From an uncultured Oscillospiraceae bacterium (GTDB taxonomy: Bacteria > Bacillota > Clostridia > Oscillospirales > Ruminococcaceae): a DNA stretch of 64,000 nucleotides. A program made the position numbers and the translations under genes. The notes under the pieces were generated by a model. It made no database searches. It saw only the letters and a program-made list of their open reading frames with translations, and was not told the DNA's origin. The stretch is taken from NCBI GenBank assembly GCA_934448295.1, contig CAKSEY010000006.1, positions 1 through 64,000 on the forward strand, given 5' to 3'. This document shows, in pieces, positions 8,720 through 17,731 of this stretch. Positions within the stretch are counted from its first letter, which is position 1. Every line of letters begins with the position of its first letter.

Positions 8720-9672
8720 AGAAAATAAGTATTATGGTTCCTACATACAATGAGGAGGAAAATGTTGTTCCTTTATCCGAAGCTATAATCGGACAAATGG
8801 AGCTTCTTCCTCAGTATGATTATGAGATTCTGTTTATTGACAATGATTCAAAGGACACGACACGGGAAAAGCTTGAGATGCTTTGCAGCAGAAATCCTAA
8901 AATAAAAGCGATCTTTAATGCAAAAAATTTCGGGCAGTTCAATTCTCCATTTTATGGTATGCTTCAAACCACAGGAGACTGTACGATTTCCATGTGCGCC
9001 GATTTTCAGGATCCTGTGGAAATGATACCAAAGCTCATACACGAATGGGAACAGGGATATAAGATCGTTTCGGCGATAAAAACCACCAGCCGTGAAAACC
9101 CGATCATGAGGTTTCTGCGCACCTGCTACTACAAAATGATTAAAAAAATGTCAGACGTGGAGCAGATAGAGCATTTTACGGGCTTCGGATTATATGACAG
9201 ATCGTTCATTGAGGTTCTTAGAAATCTTGACGATCCGATGCCGTTCCTTCGCGGTATAGTAGCAGAGCTTGGATTCAGACGTAAGGATATTCCTTATGAG
9301 CAGCAAAAGAGGCGCGCCGGAAAAACAAGCAATAACTGGTATCGCCTGTATGACGCGGCAATGCTAAGCTTTACCTCCTATACCAAAATAGGTATGCGCA
9401 TCGCAACAATAATCGGATTTTTCATTGCGTTTTTAAGTATAGCCATTGGCCTGATTTATCTTATCTTAAAGCTGATCTACTGGGATCATTTTGCAATGGG
9501 CAATGCTCCTATGCTAATAGGCATGTTTGTTCTTGGAGGAATACAGCTATTTTTCATTGGCCTGCTGGGCGAATATGTTATGAACATAAATTCAAGAATA
9601 ATGAAAAGACCCCTTGTAATTGAAGAGCGCAGACTCAATTTTGATGAAGAAAAAACCACTATTTCGCAGTGA
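8716..9672 (+). CDS. Membrane GT2 glycosyltransferase, polyprenyl-phosphate sugar synthase type (GtrB-like)
   Basis: A family 2 glycosyltransferase of 318 residues. An N-terminal catalytic domain (PTYNEEENV, FIDNDSKD, SMCADFQDP) is followed by two membrane helices (about 228-256 and 268-295) and a basic tail. This architecture is that of dolichol-/undecaprenyl-phosphate glycosyltransferases such as GtrB and ArnC, which charge a lipid carrier with one sugar at the inner face of the membrane. The GtrA-type protein at 23570 and the GT-C-like proteins are likely partners. ATGA overlap with the preceding gene. Confidence 0.88.
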   Translation: MKKISIMVPTYNEEENVVPLSEAIIGQMELLPQYDYEILFIDNDSKDTTREKLEMLCSRNPKIKAIFNAKNFGQFNSPFYGMLQTTGDCTISMCADFQDPVEMIPKLIHEWEQGYKIVSAIKTTSRENPIMRFLRTCYYKMIKKMSDVEQIEHFTGFGLYDRSFIEVLRNLDDPMPFLRGIVAELGFRRKDIPYEQQKRRAGKTSNNWYRLYDAAMLSFTSYTKIGMRIATIIGFFIAFLSIAIGLIYLILKLIYWDHFAMGNAPMLIGMFVLGGIQLFFIGLLGEYVMNINSRIMKRPLVIEERRLNFDEEKTTISQ

Positions 9673-9686
9673 AAGGTGTAGATCGG

Positions 9687-10757
9687 ATGAAAACCACAGT
9701 AGTAATAATGGCAGGTGGACGTGGAGAAAGATTTTGGCCGAAAAGCCGCAATGAACGACCAAAGCAGTTTCTCTCTCTAACCGATGACGGTAGAACAATG
9801 ATACAGAAAACCGTTGACCGTTTGGATAGCCTTGTCCAGAATGAGGATATTTTTATCGTTACCAATAAGAATTACTCAGGGCTTGTCAGAGAACAGCTTC
9901 CGCAGATCCCTGCTGAGAATATACTACTGGAGCCGGCTGCAAGAAATACCGCTCCATGTATAGGGCTTGCCGCAGCAGTCATAAGGAAGAAATATGGCGA
10001 TGCAGTTATGATAGTGCTTCCATCAGATCATCTTATTAAATTCAATCAGATGTTTGTTGACACGCTCAAATCTGCAAAAAGCGTTGCGGAGCAAGAATCA
10101 GGCCTTGTTACAATAGGTATAACTCCGACATACCCTGAAACGGGCTATGGCTATATCCATTTTGGAGAAAGTAATGGTCAGCCGGGCGTATACAATGTCA
10201 AAAGGTTCGTTGAAAAACCTAATATCGAACTTGCCAAGGAGTATTACAACTCCGGAGAATATCTCTGGAACAGCGGTATGTTTGTATGGAAGGTATCGTC
10301 AATTATGGATAACCTGAAAGCATTCCTTCCTGATATGACAGAAGGATTGGAAAGAATATACGATGCGGTAGGCACAACCGAATTCGACACAACCGTTTCG
10401 GAGGAATTCCCTAAATTCCGCTCGGAGTCCATTGATTTCGGAGTCATGGAAAAAGCGTCAAAAGTCTATACCATTCCTGGCAACTTTGGCTGGGATGATG
10501 TAGGAAGCTGGCTTGCACTTGAAAGGGTCAACAAAACAAATGAATACGGCAATATGATACAAGGAGATGTTATCAGCATAAATACCAGAAACACTATTGT
10601 GTGCGGCGGCAAGAAACTGATCGCTACCGTAGGAATAGAAAACCTTGTTGTGGTAGATACTGATGACGCGACCCTTATCTGCGCTAAGGACAGCACCCAG
10701 GATGTGAAGAAGATCATTGAGAATCTGAAAATCTGTAACAGAAACGAGTTGGTTTGA
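9687..10757 (+). CDS. manC: Mannose-1-phosphate guanylyltransferase
   Basis: Makes GDP-mannose from mannose-1-phosphate and GTP. GGRGERFWPKSR (about residues 8-19) is the nucleotidyltransferase signature, and ETGYGYI and FVEKP are family motifs. The 356-residue length shows it lacks the C-terminal isomerase domain of bifunctional ManC/AlgA. I chose ATG 9687, preceded by AAAGG. A GTG at 9669 overlapping the previous stop would add six residues. No phosphomannomutase gene is in the window. Confidence 0.92.
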   Translation: MKTTVVIMAGGRGERFWPKSRNERPKQFLSLTDDGRTMIQKTVDRLDSLVQNEDIFIVTNKNYSGLVREQLPQIPAENILLEPAARNTAPCIGLAAAVIRKKYGDAVMIVLPSDHLIKFNQMFVDTLKSAKSVAEQESGLVTIGITPTYPETGYGYIHFGESNGQPGVYNVKRFVEKPNIELAKEYYNSGEYLWNSGMFVWKVSSIMDNLKAFLPDMTEGLERIYDAVGTTEFDTTVSEEFPKFRSESIDFGVMEKASKVYTIPGNFGWDDVGSWLALERVNKTNEYGNMIQGDVISINTRNTIVCGGKKLIATVGIENLVVVDTDDATLICAKDSTQDVKKIIENLKICNRNELV

Positions 10758-10758
10758 A

Positions 10759-11922
10759 TTGAAAATTGCAATTGATATTCAGCCATTGCTCTATTCAGGC
10801 AGATCAGGAATAGGATATTATCAGCAGGAGCTTTTAAATGCTCTCATTGATATAAACGACAAGGACAGCTTTGTCCTACAATATTTTGATCCGAAAAGAC
10901 GGCACGGAGATATAGCGGCATTTTATAAAGATAAGGATGTCAACGTTGAGCCCTGCAAATGGTTCAGTTCGACGCTCATTAAGATGCTGTGGATGGTGTT
11001 TCCGATTCCATATGGTTTATTTTTCAGGAGCAATCCGGATGTATCCATATTCTTTAACTATTATCTTCCGCCATATGTAAAGGGCAAAAAATTGCTTGTG
11101 GTATACGATACTGTCTTGAAGGACCATCCCGAAACAATGAACCGCAAAACTAAAGCTGTGCTTAACTTGACCCTGAAGCGATCTATCAGGCGTGCGGATA
11201 AAATAATAACCATTTCACAATTCAGTAAGGATCAGATAATTAAATATTATCATGTGTCTGCTGATGATATTGTGATAATCCCTTGCGCAGCGGATGAAAG
11301 AAAATTTCACCCTGCTGACGACAGGGAAGCTGTTCAGGAGTATATACGTTCAAAGTATGATATCACCGGGAATTACTTTTTATATCTCGGTACGCTTGAA
11401 CCCAGGAAAAATATCACAGGACTTATAGAGGCTTACGGCAAGGCACTGAAAAAGCAGCCCGCCATGCCGCTGCTTGTAATATCAGGTGGAAAAGGCTGGC
11501 TTTATGAACAGATATTCCAGCGCGTTAAGGAGCTCGGGATTTCGGACAAGGTGATATTCACAGGGTATGTAGAGGACAGCGATGTTCCTATGCTGATGAA
11601 TGGGGCAGACGCATTCTGCTTCCCGTCCTTTTACGAGGGCTTCGGAATGCCGCCGCTTGAGGCAATGTCCTGCGGTGTACCTGTGATCGTTTCAAATACA
11701 TCTTCACTTCCTGAAGTCACAGGGGATTGCGGTATTTCTGTTGATCCCAACAATACTGATGAGATCGCAAATGCGCTTATCAGAATGACAGACAAAAAAT
11801 TTCAGAAGGAACAGAGCCAGAGAAGTCTTGAGCGAGCCAAGGCCTTTTCTTGGAAAAGAAGTGCAGAATTGCTGAACAAGCTGTTAGAGGAACTCGTTAA
11901 AACAACGGCATCACACGAATAA
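10759..11922 (+). CDS. GT4 glycosyltransferase (mannosyl/rhamnosyl-transferase type)
   Basis: A 387-residue GT-B-fold enzyme. The C-terminal nucleotide-sugar domain has YLGTLEPRKN (about residue 210), and FPSFYEGFGMPPLEAM provides the EX7E catalytic-region motif. The start is a TTG one base after the manC stop. The frame begins MKIAIDIQPLL with no nearby ATG, which is a typical start for the family. Sitting between manC and gmd, it probably uses GDP-mannose or GDP-rhamnose. Acceptor unknown. Confidence 0.88.
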   Translation: MKIAIDIQPLLYSGRSGIGYYQQELLNALIDINDKDSFVLQYFDPKRRHGDIAAFYKDKDVNVEPCKWFSSTLIKMLWMVFPIPYGLFFRSNPDVSIFFNYYLPPYVKGKKLLVVYDTVLKDHPETMNRKTKAVLNLTLKRSIRRADKIITISQFSKDQIIKYYHVSADDIVIIPCAADERKFHPADDREAVQEYIRSKYDITGNYFLYLGTLEPRKNITGLIEAYGKALKKQPAMPLLVISGGKGWLYEQIFQRVKELGISDKVIFTGYVEDSDVPMLMNGADAFCFPSFYEGFGMPPLEAMSCGVPVIVSNTSSLPEVTGDCGISVDPNNTDEIANALIRMTDKKFQKEQSQRSLERAKAFSWKRSAELLNKLLEELVKTTASHE

Positions 11923-11941
11923 ACAGTGGAGGAATAAAAAT

Positions 11942-12991
11942 ATGAAAAGAGCTCTAATTACAGGCGTAACAGGTCAGGACGGATCTTATCTTGCTGAATT
12001 TCTTCTTGAAAAAGGGTATGAGGTATACGGGCTTGTAAGAAGAAAGTCCAGACTTGATTTCGGAAATCTAGAAGGTCTCCCTGCAAAGGAAAAGGTTCAT
12101 TTTATCTTTGGCGACATCACCGATATGGCGGCAATGATAAATGCAATAAAGGAGGCGCAGCCTGATGAGGTTTACAACCTTGCCGCGCAGTCATTTGTTG
12201 CACAGTCTTTCAGGGAGCCTGTTGCAAGTGCAAACATCACAGGAGTAGCAGCAGCCAATATCCTTGAAGCAATAAAGACGATAAAACCCGACGCAAAGTA
12301 CTACCAGGCTTCCACCTCTGAAATGTTCGGCGGCTGTGTCGAGGATCAGGGCGAGAACTTTGACGGATATACAGAAAAGTCCTTTTTTCACCCCAGAAGT
12401 CCTTATGGCGTAGCAAAGCTTTATGCCCATTGGATAACCAGAAACTATCGAGAGGGCTATGATATGTTCGCTTGCTCGGGTATTCTCTTTAACCACGAGA
12501 GCGAAAGAAGAGGTCATGAGTTTGTCACCAGGAAGATAACCAACGCCGCGGCAAGAATAAAGCTGGGAGTTCAGGATCATCTCGAGCTGGGAAATATGGA
12601 CGCTAAGAGAGACTGGGGTCATTCCAGAGATTATGTGAGAGCTATGTGGCTGATGCTTCAGCAGGACAAACCGGAGGATTTCGTTATTGCATCACATGAG
12701 ACACATACTGTAAGAGAGTTTGTGGAGCTTTCATTCAAGGCTCTTGGCATTGACATAAAGTGGAGTGGAACCGGTGTTGATGAGATCGGTACCGATTCGG
12801 CCAATGGCAGGGTGATAGTAAGGATAAATCCTAAATTCTATCGCCCGGCAGAGGTAGATCTTCTCCTTGGCAATCCATCAAAGGCGGAAGAAAAGCTTGG
12901 GTGGAAGCGCGAGGTTTCTTTCCCTATGCTGGTGGAGGGAATGGTAAGAAACGATTTGGCACTTGTAAAAAAGGAAATAGCAAATTCCTGA
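11942..12991 (+). CDS. gmd: GDP-mannose 4,6-dehydratase
   Basis: Converts GDP-mannose to GDP-4-keto-6-deoxymannose in the cytoplasm. GVTGQDGSYLAEFL near the N-terminus is the diagnostic nucleotide-binding motif of Gmd. QASTSEMFGG and a YGVAK triad (about residue 154) supply catalysis, and NHESERRG is a conserved Gmd segment. The 349-residue length is normal. AGTGGAGGAA precedes the start. It lies between a GT4 gene and its partner reductase. Confidence 0.96.
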   Translation: MKRALITGVTGQDGSYLAEFLLEKGYEVYGLVRRKSRLDFGNLEGLPAKEKVHFIFGDITDMAAMINAIKEAQPDEVYNLAAQSFVAQSFREPVASANITGVAAANILEAIKTIKPDAKYYQASTSEMFGGCVEDQGENFDGYTEKSFFHPRSPYGVAKLYAHWITRNYREGYDMFACSGILFNHESERRGHEFVTRKITNAAARIKLGVQDHLELGNMDAKRDWGHSRDYVRAMWLMLQQDKPEDFVIASHETHTVREFVELSFKALGIDIKWSGTGVDEIGTDSANGRVIVRINPKFYRPAEVDLLLGNPSKAEEKLGWKREVSFPMLVEGMVRNDLALVKKEIANS

Positions 12992-13009
12992 TAAATAGGA
13001 AATGATAAA

Positions 13010-13960
13010 ATGAAAGCATTGATAATTGGTGCCGGAGGATTTGTTGGCGGATATCTTATCAGCGAGCTATGCTCGGGCGGATGGGAGGTATGCGCCACAA
13101 AGCTTCCTCACGAAAAAATAATAGGCGATAAGCTTTTTTCGTTTTGCACAGCAGACCTTGATATCCTTGATGTAAACGCGGTTATAGAATTGTTGCGGAG
13201 TTTTATGCCAGATTGTATTTTCCACCTTGCGGCACAGAGCTCCGTTGCTCTTTCATGGAAGAAACCAGCGCTTACGGCAGATATCAATATAAAAGGGTGT
13301 ATAAATCTTCTGGAAGCCGTAAGGAACGTTGATATTGCCCCGAGGATACTTTTTATAGGTTCAAGCGAGGAATATGGCTATGCCGCAAACAGACCGGTAC
13401 CGGTGACTGAAACGACCCTTCCTGAGCCGGCAAACATATACGCCATAACAAAGCTTACACAGAATATGATAGGTGGACTTTACTTCAAGGCTTATAACAT
13501 GGATATCATATCAGTGAGAGCCTTTAACCACATCGGTGCGGGTCAGCTTCCACAGTTTGTGGTGTCGGATTTCTGCCGACAGGCGGCTGAAATATCCCTT
13601 GGCAGAAGAGAGCCAGTTATCCAGGTGGGAAACCTTGCGGCAAAAAGAGATTTCACAGATGTCAGGGATATCGTAAGAGCCTATTCTATGTTAGCAAAGA
13701 ACGGCGTAAGCGGTGAGACCTATAATGTTGGCAGCGGTCATGCAGTTTCCATCCAGTCCATACTTGACATGATAGTTGAACTTTCCGGTATTAAGATACA
13801 GGTAGAGATAGACAGGACGCGTTATCGCCCAGTCGATGTCCCCTTTATTGAGGCGGATATTAGTAAGCTCCAGCATGACACCGGTTGGAAGCCCATGATA
13901 GATCTTTCAACATCGCTTTCTGGCATTATTGAATACTGGAAGAATTATATGGAGAAGTGA
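13010..13960 (+). CDS. rmd: GDP-4-keto-6-deoxymannose reductase (Rmd-like)
   Basis: A 316-residue SDR protein with GAGGFVGGYL at the N-terminus, IGSSEEYG and a YAITK motif (about residue 144). It follows gmd by 18 bases. Gmd plus an SDR of this type gives GDP-D-rhamnose (Rmd). GDP-fucose synthase (Fcl/WcaG) has a recognisably different sequence, so Rmd is the better reading. D-rhamnose homopolymers are classical cargo of Wzm/Wzt exporters, whose genes come next. Confidence 0.85.
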   Translation: MKALIIGAGGFVGGYLISELCSGGWEVCATKLPHEKIIGDKLFSFCTADLDILDVNAVIELLRSFMPDCIFHLAAQSSVALSWKKPALTADINIKGCINLLEAVRNVDIAPRILFIGSSEEYGYAANRPVPVTETTLPEPANIYAITKLTQNMIGGLYFKAYNMDIISVRAFNHIGAGQLPQFVVSDFCRQAAEISLGRREPVIQVGNLAAKRDFTDVRDIVRAYSMLAKNGVSGETYNVGSGHAVSIQSILDMIVELSGIKIQVEIDRTRYRPVDVPFIEADISKLQHDTGWKPMIDLSTSLSGIIEYWKNYMEK

Positions 13961-13961
13961 A

Positions 13962-14741
13962 ATGGCGGTATTTAGGGAACTGATAAAATACAGACAAATG
14001 ATAGTCAGCCTTGTAAGGAAAGAACTGCGAGGGCGCTATAAAGGCTCCGTGCTGGGCTTTTTGTGGACATTCATTAATCCTCTCCTGCAGCTTATCGTTT
14101 ACTCAATTGTCTTTTCGACTATCATGCGTGTGGTGGATACCGATAAGTACTACCTTTTTCTATTTGTAGCGCTTATTCCCTGGATATTCTTTTCGACATC
14201 GGTATCCGGAGGAGCAAACTCTATCATTGCAAACAAGGACATGGTCACCAAGATATATTTCCCACGAGAAGTGCTGCCCATCTCATATGTCACAAGCTGC
14301 TTTGTAAATATGCTTTTCTGCTTTATAGTTATTTTTGCCGTGCTCATTGTGTCAGGGACAGGAATTAACCCCGCTGTGCTTATTTATCTGCCAGTTGTTA
14401 TGATAATAGAGTATATCCTCGCTCTTGGTATCACGCTGATAACCTCTTCTGTGACAGTCTTTTTCAGAGATCTTGAACATATTCTCGGAATAGTTATGAT
14501 GGCATGGATGTATCTTACTCCGATCATGTATACACCGGATATGGTACCAGAGCAGTATAGGCTGCTTTTCAATATAAACCCAATGTGCAGTATTATCATC
14601 TCATATCGTGATATCCTGTACTATAAGCGTGCCCCTGAAATGGCTACCCTGCTGTACTCTGCTGGCCTTGGAATAATACTGCTTGTTGTCGGTTTTATGG
14701 TTTTTAGTGTCCTGAAGAAGAAATTTGCAGAATCATTGTGA
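13962..14741 (+). CDS. wzm: Polysaccharide ABC exporter permease
   Basis: A 259-residue ABC-2-type permease with about six membrane helices. The amphipathic N-terminus (LVRKELRGRYKGSVLGFLW) is typical of Wzm/TagG transporters that move undecaprenyl-linked polysaccharide across the membrane. The start at 13962 follows GGAGAAG (13951-13957), which overlaps the end of rmd. A longer in-frame extension to 13929 is less likely. It pairs with the ATPase encoded next. Confidence 0.93.
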   Translation: MAVFRELIKYRQMIVSLVRKELRGRYKGSVLGFLWTFINPLLQLIVYSIVFSTIMRVVDTDKYYLFLFVALIPWIFFSTSVSGGANSIIANKDMVTKIYFPREVLPISYVTSCFVNMLFCFIVIFAVLIVSGTGINPAVLIYLPVVMIIEYILALGITLITSSVTVFFRDLEHILGIVMMAWMYLTPIMYTPDMVPEQYRLLFNINPMCSIIISYRDILYYKRAPEMATLLYSAGLGIILLVVGFMVFSVLKKKFAESL

Positions 14742-14753
14742 TTCTTCCGGTTG

Positions 14754-16079
14754 ATGGAAAAGAGTGAAAGAATGATACAGAATGATGATATTGCAATAAG
14801 CGTCAAAGATGTACGGAAATCATTCAAGCTGTTCTACGACAGAGGATACAGCCTGAAAGAGCTCCTTCTGTTCAGAAAAAGACGAAGATACGAAAGACAT
14901 CAGGTGCTGCGCGGGATCTCTTTTGATGTAAAAAAAGGAGAAGCGATCGGGCTGATAGGACATAATGGATGCGGCAAAAGCACAATGCTAAAGCTGCTGA
15001 CCAGAATAATGTATCCTGACAGCGGTACCGTAGAGCTGAACGGCAGAGTATCCAGCCTTATTGAGCTTGGTGCAGGTTTTCACCCTGATATGAGCGGCAG
15101 GGAGAATATATATACCAATGCCGCCATATTCGGCCTTTCACGCAAGGAAATAGACAGCAGGATTCAACGGATAATCGATTTTTCTGAAATAGAGGAATTC
15201 ATCGACAATCCGGTAAGGACGTATTCTTCCGGAATGTATATGCGCCTTGCGTTTTCTGTTGCCATAAATGTTGATGCTGATATCCTTCTGATAGATGAAA
15301 TACTTGCGGTAGGAGATGTTACATTTCAGAACAAGTGCTTTAACCGCCTGAAGGAAATAAAATCCAAGGGTACAACAATAGTCATTGTTTCGCATTCGCT
15401 TGCACAGATAGAGCAGATATGCGACCGGTCGATATGGATACATGATGGCTTGATAAAGGAGGAAGGCCGTCCTAAACAAGTACACATGGATTACTGCGAT
15501 TTCATGATACAGAAACAGCAGGAAAGGGACATGGAGAATTCCGCAAAGCATTCTGCGGACGAAGAGGCTGTAAAGCCGCCAGAAGCTCCGCAGCCTGCTG
15601 AAACCCAAGAGGCTGTATCTGAACAGAGCTCTGATACGTTTTCGGAGACCGCAGAGAAAAAGCGTTGGGGCAACCGTAGCGCAGAGATCACCTCCTTAAA
15701 GATAACAGATATCAATAATGAGAAACGCAGGGTATTCAGAACAGGCGCAGATATAATTATAAGCTTTGATTATCGCGTTTTTCAGCAGGTATCGAATGCC
15801 GTTTTCGGAATAGGTATATTCAATAGGGACGGTGTACAGTGTTATGGCACAAACACAAGGATAGACGGTATCGCACAGTTTAGTCTCAGCCAAAATGGCG
15901 TGGCAGAGATATTATTGAAGAATGTCAGCCTGCTTCCCGGAGAATACCTTGTCGATATTGCAATTGAAAGCGAGAACGGTATTCCTGTGGATTATTACAG
16001 AGAAGCATGCAGCTTTGAAATGGTCTCTCCGGTCAGCGATGTAGGCATATCCCGTATAGAGCACCAATGGAACCTTTAA
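14754..16079 (+). CDS. wzt: Polysaccharide ABC exporter ATPase with C-terminal sugar-binding domain
   Basis: The nucleotide-binding domain has Walker A GHNGCGKST (about residue 68), the signature YSSGMYMRLAFS (about 156) and Walker B DILLIDEILAVGD (about 177). After an acidic linker (about 255-300) comes a beta-sandwich region to residue 441 resembling the Wzt C-terminal domain that recognises the modified non-reducing end of the polymer. Presence of this domain implies export is gated on a terminal cap. Start ATG 14754 is provisional; ATG 14772 is possible. Confidence 0.92.
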   Translation: MEKSERMIQNDDIAISVKDVRKSFKLFYDRGYSLKELLLFRKRRRYERHQVLRGISFDVKKGEAIGLIGHNGCGKSTMLKLLTRIMYPDSGTVELNGRVSSLIELGAGFHPDMSGRENIYTNAAIFGLSRKEIDSRIQRIIDFSEIEEFIDNPVRTYSSGMYMRLAFSVAINVDADILLIDEILAVGDVTFQNKCFNRLKEIKSKGTTIVIVSHSLAQIEQICDRSIWIHDGLIKEEGRPKQVHMDYCDFMIQKQQERDMENSAKHSADEEAVKPPEAPQPAETQEAVSEQSSDTFSETAEKKRWGNRSAEITSLKITDINNEKRRVFRTGADIIISFDYRVFQQVSNAVFGIGIFNRDGVQCYGTNTRIDGIAQFSLSQNGVAEILLKNVSLLPGEYLVDIAIESENGIPVDYYREACSFEMVSPVSDVGISRIEHQWNL

Positions 16080-16107
16080 ACCAGAAATGTATCGGGGCAA
16101 ATGATAT

Positions 16108-17205
16108 ATGAGTAAGATAACCAGAATACTAAGGATACTTTTCAGTCCGTTTCATAAGCTAGGCAAAAGACTGTATCCGGAAACAGATCAACAGATCTCA
16201 CAGATGTCCGAAAGAATAGACTTGCTTCAGAAGCAGTCAGAGAAAAGCGTGATTTTACAGCAGCAGCAATTTGATAGAATCGAAGCATTGATCAGGAACA
16301 ATGAGACTTTATCTGAGAATGTGCAAAATATCAATGCTATGCTTGACGGATACGACAAGGTCATTATCAATATCCAGAATCTTAACACGGAGATGGCGCG
16401 GCTTGTGAGTGAATATGACAGGCTCAGCTTTATGCTTAATCGTATCAGGAAAGCCAATGTCGGCTGCGGAGCAGACGCACAGATCTCAGTTAATGCCAAA
16501 AACGCTCCTGATGTGGGATCCGCAGCAAGTGCAGATCCATCAGGAGAAAGCTATTCTGCAATAGATTATTTCGATTTTGAGAACTACTTCAGAGGTTCCA
16601 GGGAGCTTATAAAGAAGCGCCAGATCGAGTATTTGCCATACTTTAGCCAATGCAGGAAAGTGCTGGATATTGGGTGCGGCAGAGGAGAATTCCTGGAAAT
16701 AATGCGGGACAATGGTATTCTTGCCACTGGAGTTGACTTTTACGAGCCCTTTGTGGATTACTGCACTGAAAAAGGACTTAATGCAGTCTGCATGGACGGT
16801 ATAGCGTATCTATCCTCAGAAAATGGCTTTGACGGCATTTTTGCTGGGCAAGTTATTGAACACATGACTGTTTCTCAGATAGTAAACCTTATAGATACGG
16901 CATATACTAAGCTTCCGGAGGGCGGCGTCCTCATAATGGAAACGCCAAATCCACAGTCGCTGTCCATATATGTAAATGCATTTTATCTAGACCCATCTCA
17001 TATTAAGCCGGTTCATCCGGAAACGATGAGATATCTCCTGAAAAATTCCGGCTTCAGGGATGTGGATGTCATTTACACAGAGGCAAGCCGACCAGATATC
17101 ACTATACCGCCGATCAAAGGCGAGGACGAATTCAACCATGTTATGTGCAAGATACAGAATATGCTGTTCGGTAGCCAGGATTATGCTGTAGTTGCAAGAA
17201 AGTAG
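16108..17205 (+). CDS. Coiled-coil SAM methyltransferase, probable chain terminator
   Basis: A 365-residue protein. Residues about 30-115 are heptad-rich coiled coil, then a class I methyltransferase with motif I VLDIGCGRGEF (about residue 185) and IEHM after the next strand. A methyltransferase joined to a coiled coil beside Wzt with its C-terminal binding domain recalls WbdD of E. coli O9a, where methylation stops elongation and the coiled coil sets chain length. Unlike WbdD there is no kinase domain. The role is inference from architecture and position. Confidence 0.78.
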   Translation: MSKITRILRILFSPFHKLGKRLYPETDQQISQMSERIDLLQKQSEKSVILQQQQFDRIEALIRNNETLSENVQNINAMLDGYDKVIINIQNLNTEMARLVSEYDRLSFMLNRIRKANVGCGADAQISVNAKNAPDVGSAASADPSGESYSAIDYFDFENYFRGSRELIKKRQIEYLPYFSQCRKVLDIGCGRGEFLEIMRDNGILATGVDFYEPFVDYCTEKGLNAVCMDGIAYLSSENGFDGIFAGQVIEHMTVSQIVNLIDTAYTKLPEGGVLIMETPNPQSLSIYVNAFYLDPSHIKPVHPETMRYLLKNSGFRDVDVIYTEASRPDITIPPIKGEDEFNHVMCKIQNMLFGSQDYAVVARK

Positions 17206-17211
17206 GAAAAA

Positions 17212-17730
17212 ATGTCTGTTAATATAGAAGCAATAATGCAGGAAATACGTGAAGAGATAAAGGCCAAGGGTTACACTTACGATATGTTGTCATTTAAGGA
17301 TGTATCAGCTCCGTTATGCTCTGATAACGAAAGCGAGGCAGTTTCCTTTGAGGGCGCTGAAAAAAATCTGGCATATATGGATAATGTCTCTCATGTTGCA
17401 GGATACAGACCTCTTGATGGAAACAAGCTGGTCGTATTTATAAAAAGGATAATCAGGAAGTTCACCAAATTCTATATTGAGCCTGTCGTTGCGTCGCAGA
17501 ACGAGTTCAACTCTGCCGCAGTAAGAACTGCCGGTTCGCTGATGGAACTGGTAAAGGCCGGAGCCAATACCGGAAGCGATATAACTCATATAAACGAAAT
17601 GTACGACAAAATTTCCACTATTGAACTCCAGCTTAAGACAGCTCATGCCGACATACAGGCTTTAAATGAAAGAATAAGGGCATTAGAAGCCGAGAACAGA
17701 AAACTGAAGAATTCAGAAGCGGAGAGATAA
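17212..17730 (+). CDS. Small coiled-coil protein of the export module, function unknown
   Basis: A 172-residue soluble protein starting MSVNIEAIMQEIREEIKAKG. The C-terminal 45 residues (from about 125) are strongly heptad-like and rich in E, K, L and A, and the middle is basic and amphipathic. It lies 6 bases after the coiled-coil methyltransferase and directly before a GT4 gene. I recognise no enzymatic motif. A scaffold linking polymerase and terminator is plausible but unproven. Confidence 0.75.
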   Translation: MSVNIEAIMQEIREEIKAKGYTYDMLSFKDVSAPLCSDNESEAVSFEGAEKNLAYMDNVSHVAGYRPLDGNKLVVFIKRIIRKFTKFYIEPVVASQNEFNSAAVRTAGSLMELVKAGANTGSDITHINEMYDKISTIELQLKTAHADIQALNERIRALEAENRKLKNSEAER

Positions 17731-17731
17731 C

